Source: Clostridiales bacterium (GTDB taxonomy: Bacteria > Bacillota > Clostridia > Oscillospirales > Oscillospiraceae). From it: 13,490 nt of DNA. A program made the position numbers and the translations under genes. The stretch lies in the NCBI GenBank assembly GCA_020861055.1, contig JAJBTD010000212.1, positions 1-13,490 of the forward strand, read 5' to 3'. Below are positions 1 through 6,550 of this stretch, one piece after another (positions within the stretch are counted from its first letter, which is position 1; the number at the start of each line of letters is the position of its first letter). Under the pieces are notes generated by a model. That model was not told where the DNA came from and ran no database searches. It worked only from the letters and a program-made list of their open reading frames with translations.

Positions 1-1751
1 CCCCAGGAGACCTTTACCCCCGTGGAAGTGTTTGCCAGGGAGACAGAGGGCTGGGCCAGGAATAAAATCGAGCAATTAGTCACATAGTCGCTGATGACAG
101 ATCCTGCATAGGCGCAGACGGTGTAATAATAGGTAGTGCCGCTGCTGGTACTTACTGCTGTGTCCGTATAGGACAAGGTGTCGCTGGACAAGGTATCGAT
201 TCTTTTCCAGGAACTTCCGCTGGTCTTGCGGTAGATATAATAGCCCTCTGCCCCATTGACGGCGTCCCACGAAACCTTCACACCGGAAGCGGCGTTGGAG
301 AGGGAGACGGTGGGCGTGTCGAGGGATTCGACCTGGCTGGACTCAGACACAGCATTCGCTTCGTCCTCATCAGACTGGGTGAGAGTGCTCCAGGTGACCT
401 GGCTGCCGGTGGCGGTCAGATCAAGGGCGAACCATGCGTCGGCATATTCTTCCAAAACAAACGCTGTGCATTCGGTGTCCCCGAACCAGTTAGAGAGAGC
501 CGCCAGGGGAGCGCCCAGGAAGGTGACGGACTCCAATCCGGCGCAGCTGTAAAAGGCGTAAGAGCCAATAGAGGTCACCGAGGCGGGAATGGTCAGCTCG
601 GTCAGCCCGCTGCACCTTTGAAATGCCCCGCTCCCGATGGTGGTCAGCGTGTCCGGCAGCTCCAGCTCAGTGAGGCTGTAGCAGTTGAACAGCGCCCGGA
701 TACCCAGCTCTGTGAGTCCGGACGGGAGGGTCAGACTGGTCAGGCTCGTACAGCCGTAGAGCACATTCATGGGCAGGACGGTCACCCCGTCGGGAATGAC
801 CAGACTGGTCAGGCTGGAGCAGTTATAGAGGGCGGATTTGCCCAGCGAGGTCAGCCCATCCGGAAGGGCCAGCTCGGTGAGACTAGAGCAGACGCCAAAG
901 GCGCCGCTGCCAATCTCGGTCACTGTAGAGGGAAGCGTGATGTCGGTCAGAGCGGAGCACAGATAGAAAGCCCGGTAAGGAATCTCTGTGACGCCCTCAG
1001 GAATGACGACAGAGGTCAGTTCGGTGCAGCCGAAGAAGGCGCAGTCGCCAATTTTGGAGACGGTGCCGGGAAGAGAGACTGAGACCAGATTGGCACAATC
1101 CTGGAAAGCATAGGGAGCTACCGAGGTGACCCCCTCCTCGATCTGAACCGCCGTCACCGCAGACCGGATGGGGTACCAGACGGCGTAGCTCTCGTCCCAG
1201 GTATCGACCATATCCCCTGTGCCGCTGATCGTGAGCAGTCCGGACGAGGCCAGAGACCAGGTGACGTTGACCCCGCAGGTTCCGGAGGGATAATAGTGTT
1301 TATCTGTATAGGAGTATTCGCTGAGGACGTTTCCATCTTTATCGATGCAGCGGACGGCATAGGAGTAGGTGTGGCACAGGCCGGCGTCAGTATCATGGTA
1401 GGAAACCTCCGTCTCGCCGTCTCCGGAATAGGAGGCATAGCCCGCCTGCTTATATTCGCCGCCGTCGGTGCTGCGCAGGATCTGATAGTACGCATCGTCT
1501 ACCACGTCCCAGGTGATGCAGACATAGGAGTCTTCCAACCCGATCACGGTGTTGATGCCGGTGATCTGAGGGGCAGAATAGGTGACGCTGCTGTCTGACG
1601 TGTCGGCAGAGGCAGCGTCGTCATCCGATGCCTCGACGGTGGATGTATCGTCGCTTTCCACCTCAGCGGCCAGTGCGGGCTGGGGAAAAACGGAAAAGAA
1701 CAGGCAAATTGCCAGCAGAAGAGCGGAAAGACGTTTCGCAAGAATCGACAT
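1..1751 (-). CDS. Secreted BspA-like leucine-rich-repeat protein with FN3-like modules (partial, C-terminus outside window)
   Basis: The minus-strand frame is open from an ATG at 1751 to the window edge (583 codons plus two bases) with no stop. It starts five bases after a GGAGG (1757-1761). Residues 1-28 form a signal peptide: Lys/Arg near the start, a hydrophobic core, and a likely cut after ALA at 26-28. Residues 32-55 are an Asp/Ser-rich linker. Residues about 60-150 look like a fibronectin-III module. Residues 200-406 are nine 23-residue repeats of the BspA/LRR_5 type, pattern T-x-L-x-[IL]-P-x-x-V-T-x-I-x-x-x-A-F-x-x-C-x-x-L. FN3-like modules follow, with their tryptophans at W495 and W583, a period of 88 residues. 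The family is exported and often linked to surface adhesion or host and matrix binding; the ligand here is unknown. No cell-wall anchor is visible because the C-terminus is missing. The family assignment is firm, the role is inference. Confidence 0.9.
   Translation of the reverse strand, partial: MSILAKRLSALLLAICLFFSVFPQPALAAEVESDDTSTVEASDDDAASADTSDSSVTYSAPQITGINTVIGLEDSYVCITWDVVDDAYYQILRSTDGGEYKQAGYASYSGDGETEVSYHDTDAGLCHTYSYAVRCIDKDGNVLSEYSYTDKHYYPSGTCGVNVTWSLASSGLLTISGTGDMVDTWDESYAVWYPIRSAVTAVQIEEGVTSVAPYAFQDCANLVSVSLPGTVSKIGDCAFFGCTELTSVVIPEGVTEIPYRAFYLCSALTDITLPSTVTEIGSGAFGVCSSLTELALPDGLTSLGKSALYNCSSLTSLVIPDGVTVLPMNVLYGCTSLTSLTLPSGLTELGIRALFNCYSLTELELPDTLTTIGSGAFQRCSGLTELTIPASVTSIGSYAFYSCAGLESVTFLGAPLAALSNWFGDTECTAFVLEEYADAWFALDLTATGSQVTWSTLTQSDEDEANAVSESSQVESLDTPTVSLSNAASGVKVSWDAVNGAEGYYIYRKTSGSSWKRIDTLSSDTLSYTDTAVSTSSGTTYYYTVCAYAGSVISDYVTNCSILFLAQPSVSLANTSTGVKVSW
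534..1154 (-). repeat. Nine tandem 69-bp coding repeats (BspA/LRR_5 units)
   Basis: Nine consecutive units of exactly 69 bp encode residues 200-406 of the repeat protein. Each unit ends in a C-x-x-L or C-x-x-x-L type motif and includes an I-P or L-P step and an A-F (or A-L/V-L) step. The units have diverged at the nucleotide level, so this is an old protein repeat and not a fresh tandem duplication. A tenth, degenerate unit (ESVTF onward, residues 407-) closes the solenoid. Confidence 0.85.
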
Positions 1752-1791
1752 GAGTTCCTCCTTGAATGCGGGGGTGAGTATTGCTGGTAAC

Positions 1792-1820
1792 ACAATACCA
1801 CGTTTTGTCATAATTTGCAA
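1792..1820 (-). promoter_or_regulatory. Predicted sigma-A promoter of the LRR protein gene
   Basis: Read on the minus strand, TTGCAA (1815-1820) is followed by a 17-base spacer and TATTGT (1792-1797), about 40 bases before the start codon at 1751. The -35 box is itself palindromic and is flanked by two direct copies of CATAAT (plus-strand 1809-1814 and 1821-1826). The segment is clearly AT-richer than the genes around it. This is a consensus match by eye only. Confidence 0.5.
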
Positions 1821-1869
1821 CATAATATCTGACGTCCTCGGATAGAAAACGGCGAGCCGCGCTCCGGGC

Positions 1870-1898
1870 TTGCGTTTTCCTGTCGCTTCGGGTAAAAT
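1870..1898 (+). promoter_or_regulatory. Predicted sigma-A promoter of the radical SAM operon
   Basis: TTGCGT (1870-1875), a 17-base spacer and TAAAAT (1893-1898) lie about 40 bases upstream of the ATG at 1940. The same -35 hexamer with the same 17-base spacing is found before rplS. The -35 overlaps the right arm of an inverted repeat (1845-1851 with 1873-1879). Confidence 0.6.
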
Positions 1899-1939
1899 AA
1901 AAATCGATTACGGCCAAAGAGCCAGAGGGAGGCGTCGCT

Positions 1940-3823
1940 ATGGACGCACGTCTGGAGCGAATCCTGTTCCGGGTACAGAAGCCCGCCCGCTATACCGGCG
2001 GGGAATATAACGCAGTCATCAAGGATAAGGCTCAGGTGGATCTCCGCTTTGCCTTTTGTTTTCCCGACACCTACGAGATCGGAATGTCCAACCTGGGCGT
2101 CCGCATCCTCTACGGCGTCATGAACGGGATGGACGGGGTCTGGTGTGAGCGCTGCTTTGCCCCCTGGGGGGATATGGAAGCGGAGATGCGCAAGGCCGAC
2201 CTCCCCCTGTGGGCGCTGGAGAGCGGCGACCCCATCCGGGATTTTGACATGATCGGCTTCTCCCTGGGATACGAGATGGCCTACACCAATGTTTTGAATA
2301 TGCTGGACCTGGCGGAAGTGCCTCTGCACACCTGGGAGCGGGGAGACGACGACCCCATCGTCATGGCGGGGGGCACCTGCGCCTACAACGGAGAGCCGCT
2401 GGCGGACTTCATCGACCTGTTCTCCCTGGGAGAAGGGGAGGACGTGACGGTGGAGATGCTGGAGCTGTACCGGGAGGTGCGGCGCACCGGCTGGAGCCGG
2501 AGGGAATTTCTCCGCCGGGCGGCGCAGATCCCCGGCCTTTACGTCCCCTCGCTCTACAATATCACCTATCACGAGGACGGAACGCTGGCCTCCATTACCC
2601 CGGAGAAGGGGGTTCCCCCGGTGGTAACCAAGCGCATCGTTCAGAACCTGGACACCGCCTATTATCCCGTCAAGACCATCATCCCCTCCACTGAGATTGT
2701 CCATGACCGGGTGATGCTGGAGGTGTTCCGGGGCTGCATCCGGGGCTGTCGGTTCTGCCAGGCGGGGTACTGCTATCGCCCTGTCCGGCCCAAAAGCCCG
2801 GAGGTGCTCATCGAGCAGGGGATCGCCTCCTGCAAGGATTCCGGCTATCAGGAGATGACCCTCTCCAGCCTCTCCACCAGCGACTACCGGCCCCTGGCGG
2901 AGCTGTGCGACGGTCTGCTGGACTACTGTGAACCGAGAAATATCAACCTCTCCGTCCCCTCCCTCCGGGCGGACAACTTCTCCATGGCGCTGGAGCAGCG
3001 GCTCCAAAAGGCCAGGAAGAGCTCCTTTACCTTTGCGCCGGAGGCGGGGACCCAGCGGCTCCGGGACACCATCAACAAAAACGTCCGGGAGGAGGACCTG
3101 CTCCGCTCCTGCCGCACCGTCTTTGAGGGAGGCGGCAACGCGGTGAAGCTGTACTTCATGCTGGGCCTTCCCACCGAGACGGACGAGGACGTGGTGGGCA
3201 TCGCCGATCTGGCCCAGAAGGTTTACATGGTCTGGAAGCAGTACGGCAGCAACCGGGCCAGAGGGGTGCGTATCACCGTCTCCACTGCCTTCTTCGTCCC
3301 CAAGCCCTTCACCCCCTTCCAGTGGGAGGCGCAGATCTCCATGGAGGAGTACCGCCGCCGAGTAGCCCTCCTGCGCCGGAGCATCACCAACAAATCCATC
3401 ATCTATAACTGGCACGACCCGGACGTGAGCTACATCGAGGCGGTCCTGGCCAGAGGAGACCGGCGGCTGGGCAAGGCCCTGGAGGCGGTCTGGCGCAGGG
3501 GCGGACGGCTGGACGCCTGGAGCGAGTATTTCAGCTTCGAACGCTGGATGGACGCCTTCCGGGAGGCGGGAGTCGATCCGGACTTCTATGCCTGCCGGGA
3601 GCGGCCCTATGAGGAGCTGCTGCCCTGGTCCATGATCTCGGTGGGCGTCCGTCCGCAGTATCTCTGGCGGGAGCGGCAGCAGGCCTACCGCTCTGTCATC
3701 ACGCCGGACTGCCGGAAGCAGTGTACCGGCTGCGGGGCAGACCGTCTGCTCTGTGACCGGAAGTGCGACGCCCTCTATCCCATCTCCGCAAGAGAACGCC
3801 ACGCAACGGAAGGGGAGGTCTGA
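1940..3823 (+). CDS. Radical SAM protein of the TIGR03960 type, function unknown
   Basis: The product has 627 residues. The ATG follows GAGGGAGG (1925-1932) by seven bases. The radical SAM signature CX3CX2C is C266, C270 and C273 in GCIRGCRFCQAG, which should hold the [4Fe-4S] cluster that cleaves S-adenosylmethionine. The preceding ~200 residues resemble the B12-binding-like domain usual in this family (a GEGE motif near 164-167), but no DxHxxG cobalamin-ligand motif is visible. The C-terminus carries five cysteines (C591, C595, C598, C605, C609), the first three again spaced CX3CX2C, which could bind a second cluster. A DUF2344 gene follows after three bases, and such pairing or fusion is characteristic of this family. 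The substrate is not known; RNA or ribosome modification has been a reasonable guess from context. Family assignment is strong, reaction unassigned. Confidence 0.9.
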   Translation: MDARLERILFRVQKPARYTGGEYNAVIKDKAQVDLRFAFCFPDTYEIGMSNLGVRILYGVMNGMDGVWCERCFAPWGDMEAEMRKADLPLWALESGDPIRDFDMIGFSLGYEMAYTNVLNMLDLAEVPLHTWERGDDDPIVMAGGTCAYNGEPLADFIDLFSLGEGEDVTVEMLELYREVRRTGWSRREFLRRAAQIPGLYVPSLYNITYHEDGTLASITPEKGVPPVVTKRIVQNLDTAYYPVKTIIPSTEIVHDRVMLEVFRGCIRGCRFCQAGYCYRPVRPKSPEVLIEQGIASCKDSGYQEMTLSSLSTSDYRPLAELCDGLLDYCEPRNINLSVPSLRADNFSMALEQRLQKARKSSFTFAPEAGTQRLRDTINKNVREEDLLRSCRTVFEGGGNAVKLYFMLGLPTETDEDVVGIADLAQKVYMVWKQYGSNRARGVRITVSTAFFVPKPFTPFQWEAQISMEEYRRRVALLRRSITNKSIIYNWHDPDVSYIEAVLARGDRRLGKALEAVWRRGGRLDAWSEYFSFERWMDAFREAGVDPDFYACRERPYEELLPWSMISVGVRPQYLWRERQQAYRSVITPDCRKQCTGCGADRLLCDRKCDALYPISARERHATEGEV

Positions 3824-3826
3824 CCC

Positions 3827-4507
3827 ATGGCAAAAATGCACGCCCACCGGCTGCTCTATGAAAAGACCGGACGGGCCATCTATATCTCCCATCTGGACAC
3901 CATGGCCCAGTTTCAGCGGGCCTTTCTCCGGGCGGGGCTGGAGATCTGGCAGACGGAGGGGTATAACCGCCACGCCTACGTCTCCATTGCCCTGCCATTG
4001 TCCCTGGGCTTCTCCAGCCGGTGCGAGATTTTGGAGTTCGACCTGTTGAGCCAGGTCCCTCTGGAGGAGGTCCCGGCCCTGCTCAACCGGACGCTGCCTG
4101 AGGGGCTACGGGTGCTGTCCTGCTATGGGGCGGAGCGGCCCTTCAAGCAGATCAGGATGCTGGACTGGTCCATCACCATGGACTATGACAGCGGCGTCCC
4201 GGAGGGAGTGGAGGAAGGATTTCGTGAGTTTCTCGCCCCGGAGCACCTGATCGTTCGCACGCCCCCCAAAAACTCCAACCAGGGCTACACCGAGCAGCAC
4301 CAGACCCCCATGGTCCACCGCTGGGCCATGGAGCCGGTGGGAGAGCGGCAGCTGCGCCTCTCCTGCAATCTGGCCGCCCAGGAGCCCAGCCTGAACCCTC
4401 AGCTGCTGATGGAGACCTTCTCCGCCCGGTATCCGGAACTGGCTCCGGACTTTGCCCGGTATCGCCGGGAGGAGGTATTTCAGGAAAATGGGGAAATTTT
4501 TCGGTAA
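3827..4507 (+). CDS. Radical SAM-linked DUF2344 (TIGR03936) protein
   Basis: The 226-residue product begins three bases after the radical SAM stop; its ribosome binding site AGGGGAGG (3811-3818) lies inside the end of that gene, so the two are co-transcribed and probably translationally coupled. Recognisable family blocks are the N-terminal SHLDTMAQFQRAFLRAGL (residues 21-38) and GYNRHAYVSIALPLSLGFSS (45-64). No metal-binding cysteine cluster, signal peptide or membrane segment is seen. In other genomes the domain is either a separate neighbour of, or fused to, a radical SAM protein, so it is likely a partner or substrate-handling subunit; this is inference. No terminator follows, and the rplS promoter begins seven bases after the stop. 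Confidence 0.85.
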   Translation: MAKMHAHRLLYEKTGRAIYISHLDTMAQFQRAFLRAGLEIWQTEGYNRHAYVSIALPLSLGFSSRCEILEFDLLSQVPLEEVPALLNRTLPEGLRVLSCYGAERPFKQIRMLDWSITMDYDSGVPEGVEEGFREFLAPEHLIVRTPPKNSNQGYTEQHQTPMVHRWAMEPVGERQLRLSCNLAAQEPSLNPQLLMETFSARYPELAPDFARYRREEVFQENGEIFR

Positions 4508-4513
4508 AACCCC

Positions 4514-4542
4514 TTGCGTTTTCGTGTTTTGTATGGTATTCT
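4514..4542 (+). promoter_or_regulatory. Predicted promoter of rplS with extended -10
   Basis: TTGCGT (4514-4519), 17 bases, then TATTCT (4537-4542) preceded by TGG, which forms an extended -10. It sits directly after the DUF2344 stop codon and would give a transcript starting near 4549 with a leader of about 97 bases. rplS can therefore be expressed separately from the radical SAM pair, as expected for an abundant ribosomal protein. Confidence 0.65.
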
Positions 4543-4548
4543 TGACCA

Positions 4549-4645
4549 GTTGAATAAAGGGTGGTCCTCTGGGCTGCTGCGCTCCATACGTCAGGCGCAG
4601 GCCAAAACAGCGCCAAGAACGCCTATGAATCAGGAGGAAACAGTT
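4549..4645 (+). promoter_or_regulatory. Structured 5' leader of rplS, possible L19 autoregulatory leader
   Basis: The leader can form one hairpin in which CTGCGC (4577-4582) pairs with GCGCAG (4595-4600), extended by GGC (4572-4574) with GCC (4601-4603) around a two-base bulge. It can instead form a second hairpin, GGCGC (4594-4598) with GCGCC (4610-4614). They share 4594-4603 and exclude each other. L19 leader RNAs that bind the protein they encode are known in Bacillota; whether this one matches that family's covariance model cannot be told by eye. Confidence 0.4.
4632..4637 (+). promoter_or_regulatory. rplS: Ribosome binding site that fixes the rplS start
   Basis: AGGAGG lies eight bases before ATG 4646. 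In-frame upstream ATG codons exist at 4514-4645, including 4625, but that one precedes the AGGAGG and the extra residues do not match L19. The start at 4646 gives the normal N-terminus MDLIKAL. Confidence 0.85.
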
Positions 4646-4987
4646 ATGGATCTCATCAAGGCACTTGACCAGAAGAATGTCAAGGCTGAGCAACCGGTCA
4701 TCGAGGTCGGCAGCACCGTCCGCGTCCACATCAAGGTGACGGAGGGCGCCAAGGAGCGTATCCAGATCTTTGAGGGCACCGTCATTGCCAAGAAGCATGG
4801 CGGCGTGAACGAGACCTTCACCGTCCGTCGCATTTCCTACGGCGTGGGCGTGGAGAAGGTATTCCCCGTCAACTCCCCCAACGTAGTGAAGGTGGAGACA
4901 GTCCGTCGGGGCAAGGTTCGCCGGGCCAAGCTGTATTATCTGCGTGACCGCGCCGGTAAGGCCGCCAAGGTCAAGGAGAAGCTGTAA
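4646..4987 (+). CDS. rplS: 50S ribosomal protein L19 (bL19)
   Basis: The 113-residue product matches bL19 in length and throughout its sequence, with the typical blocks FEGTVIAKKHGG, FTVRRISYGVGVEKVFP and RRGKVRRAKLYYLRD. It is a component of the large subunit located at the interface with the 30S subunit. The C-terminus is rich in Lys and Arg, as expected for rRNA contact. The gene has its own promoter and structured leader and is followed 13 bases later by an intrinsic terminator, so most transcripts probably carry rplS alone. The neighbours rbgA and rnhB downstream are the usual ones in Bacillota. Confidence 0.97.
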   Translation: MDLIKALDQKNVKAEQPVIEVGSTVRVHIKVTEGAKERIQIFEGTVIAKKHGGVNETFTVRRISYGVGVEKVFPVNSPNVVKVETVRRGKVRRAKLYYLRDRAGKAAKVKEKL

Positions 4988-5000
4988 TCCTTGGGCGAAT

Positions 5001-5029
5001 AAAAAGGAGCGGGTGTCCGCTCCTTTTTT
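5001..5029 (+). terminator. Rho-independent terminator after rplS
   Basis: GGAGCGG (5006-5012), loop GTGT, CCGCTCC (5017-5023), followed by six T residues (5024-5029). Five A residues before the stem can pair with the T tract. The form is strong. It lies 38 bases before the rbgA start with no promoter visible between, so rbgA expression may depend on read-through. Confidence 0.9.
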
Positions 5030-5052
5030 CGTAGGGAAAAATGCTGAAAAAG

Positions 5053-5058
5053 AGGAGG
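5053..5058 (+). promoter_or_regulatory. rbgA: Ribosome binding site that fixes the rbgA start
   Basis: AGGAGG lies nine bases before ATG 5068. The longer frame beginning with the ATG at 5041 would put this site inside the coding sequence and adds a basic stretch not found in the family. Choosing 5068 also places the catalytic histidine at position 9, as in Bacillus subtilis RbgA. Confidence 0.85.
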
Positions 5059-5067
5059 CGGACGCCG

Positions 5068-5925
5068 ATGGACATTCAGTGGTATCCTGGCCATATGGCA
5101 AAGACCCGGCGGATGATCGGGGAAAACTTAAAATCGGTGGACGCCGTCACAGAGATACTGGACGCCCGCATCCCCCTCTCCAGCCGGAATCCGGAGATGG
5201 ACAGCATGGTGGGGGACAAGCCCCGGCTGGTCGTCCTGAACCGGGCGGATCAGGCGGACGAGGCTATGAACCGTGCCTGGGTGGAGTGGTTCCGCAGCCG
5301 GGGCCAGGCGGTGCTGCTCACCGACTGCAAGTCCGGGGCGGGAGTCAATCAGTTCTCCGCCGCCGTCCGCGGCCTGCTGAAAGACAAGATCGAGCGCTGG
5401 GCGGAAAAGGGACAGACCGGACGCCCGGTGCGGGCGATGGTGGTGGGAATCCCCAATGTGGGCAAATCCACCTTTATCAACCAGGTGGCCCGGCGGAAGT
5501 CCGCCAAGGCCCAGAACCGCCCCGGCGTCACCCGTGGTAAGCAGTGGATCACGGTGGACCCCGGTCTGGAGCTGCTGGACACGCCGGGCATCCTTTGGCC
5601 TAAATTTGAGGACCAGCGGGTGGGGCAGCATCTGGCCTATACCGGCGCCGTCAAGGACGCGATCATGGACCTGGAGACCCTGGCCTCCGGTCTGATGTCT
5701 CTGCTCTCAGAGCGCTACCCGGAGGCGGTATCTGCCCGTTATAAAATCGACGTCTCCCCATCGGCGGAGGGCTGGGAGCTGCTGGAGGCCGCCGGACGGC
5801 GCAGGGGCTTCCTCATCTCCGGGGGAGAGGTAGATTTGGAACGGATGAGCCGGGTGCTGCTGGAGGAGTTTCGCTCCGGCAAGCTGGGCCGGTTCACCCT
5901 GGAGACTCCGGAGGAGGCGAAATAG
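5068..5925 (+). CDS. rbgA: Ribosome biogenesis GTPase RbgA (YlqF)
   Basis: The product has 285 residues (B. subtilis RbgA has about 282) and starts MDIQWYPGHMAKTRR, with the family's catalytic His at position 9. The GTPase motifs come in circularly permuted order: G4 as NRAD (58-61), then G1 GIPNVGKS (127-134), G2 threonine T155 in GVTRGKQW, and G3 DTPG (171-174). The C-terminal ~100 residues form the RNA-binding domain of the family. RbgA acts in the cytoplasm at a late step of 50S assembly. The usual NKxD lysine of G4 is arginine here. The rnhB start follows four bases after the stop, so rbgA, rnhB and yraN form one transcriptional unit. Confidence 0.95.
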   Translation: MDIQWYPGHMAKTRRMIGENLKSVDAVTEILDARIPLSSRNPEMDSMVGDKPRLVVLNRADQADEAMNRAWVEWFRSRGQAVLLTDCKSGAGVNQFSAAVRGLLKDKIERWAEKGQTGRPVRAMVVGIPNVGKSTFINQVARRKSAKAQNRPGVTRGKQWITVDPGLELLDTPGILWPKFEDQRVGQHLAYTGAVKDAIMDLETLASGLMSLLSERYPEAVSARYKIDVSPSAEGWELLEAAGRRRGFLISGGEVDLERMSRVLLEEFRSGKLGRFTLETPEEAK

Positions 5926-5929
5926 ACCC

Positions 5930-6550
5930 ATGAGCGAAGTCCACGATTTTCTTGCTCTGGAGCAGGAGGCCCACGCCCAGGGCTATCCCCTGGTCTGCGG
6001 CGTGGACGAGGCGGGGGCCGGGCCCTTGGCCGGCCCGGTGTACGCCGCCGCCGTCATCCTGCCGGAGACGTTTGACCTGCCCTGGCTCAACGACTCGAAA
6101 AAGGTCACGCCCAAGCGGCGGGAGCGGCTCTTTGACCAAATTAAGGAGCAGGCCCTGGCCTGGTCGGTGGCCAGCGTAGACGAGAGGGAGATCGACGAGA
6201 TCAACATTCTCAACGCCCGGATGAAGGCCATGGACCTTGCCGTTGGCGGCTTATCCCTTCGGCCCGATTTGGCGCTGGTGGACGGCAACCAGAGCCGGGG
6301 CATCTCCGTCCCCTGCCGGACGGTGGTACACGGGGACAGCCTCTCCGCCTCCATCGCCGCTGCCTCCATCCTGGCGAAGGTCAGCCGTGACCGGTTCATG
6401 GTGGAGCTGGCGAAGCAGTATCCCCAGTACCGGTTTGAGCAGCATAAGGGCTATGGCACGGCCCTCCACTATCAAATGCTGGAGCAGTACGGCCCCTGTC
6501 CGGCCCACCGGAGGAGCTTTCTGAAAAAATTCTATGAGAAACGACGTTGA
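5930..6550 (+). CDS. rnhB: Ribonuclease HII
   Basis: The 206-residue product cleaves the RNA strand of RNA-DNA hybrids and removes ribonucleotides from DNA. The catalytic acids can be placed: D26 and E27 in GVDEAGAGPLAGPV, D118 in LVDGN, and D136 in HGDSLSASIAAASILAKVSRD-type context. The block YPQYRFEQHKGYGT and the ending PAHRRSFLKKF are typical of type 2 enzymes. The nearest Shine-Dalgarno sequence, GGAGGAGG (5910-5917), lies 12 bases before the ATG inside the end of rbgA, so translation is probably coupled to that gene. The last 17 bases overlap yraN. Confidence 0.96.
   Translation: MSEVHDFLALEQEAHAQGYPLVCGVDEAGAGPLAGPVYAAAVILPETFDLPWLNDSKKVTPKRRERLFDQIKEQALAWSVASVDEREIDEINILNARMKAMDLAVGGLSLRPDLALVDGNQSRGISVPCRTVVHGDSLSASIAAASILAKVSRDRFMVELAKQYPQYRFEQHKGYGTALHYQMLEQYGPCPAHRRSFLKKFYEKRR

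Noticed and set aside
1808..3973. A 721-codon open frame on the minus strand across the whole radical SAM gene and the start of DUF2344
   Set aside because: Its deduced protein is rich in Gly, Pro, His and Asp with no recognisable domain. It lies opposite a clearly conserved gene with full catalytic motifs. High GC at third positions explains the lack of stops.
4514..4645. Longer N-terminus for rplS, including a start at 4625
   Set aside because: The AGGAGG site would lie inside the coding sequence, the promoter and leader hairpins occupy this stretch, and L19 proteins begin at the 4646 methionine.
4106..5101. A 331-codon minus-strand open frame across DUF2344 and rplS
   Set aside because: It covers an excellent L19 gene, promoter and terminator on the other strand, and its sequence is of the low-complexity antisense kind.
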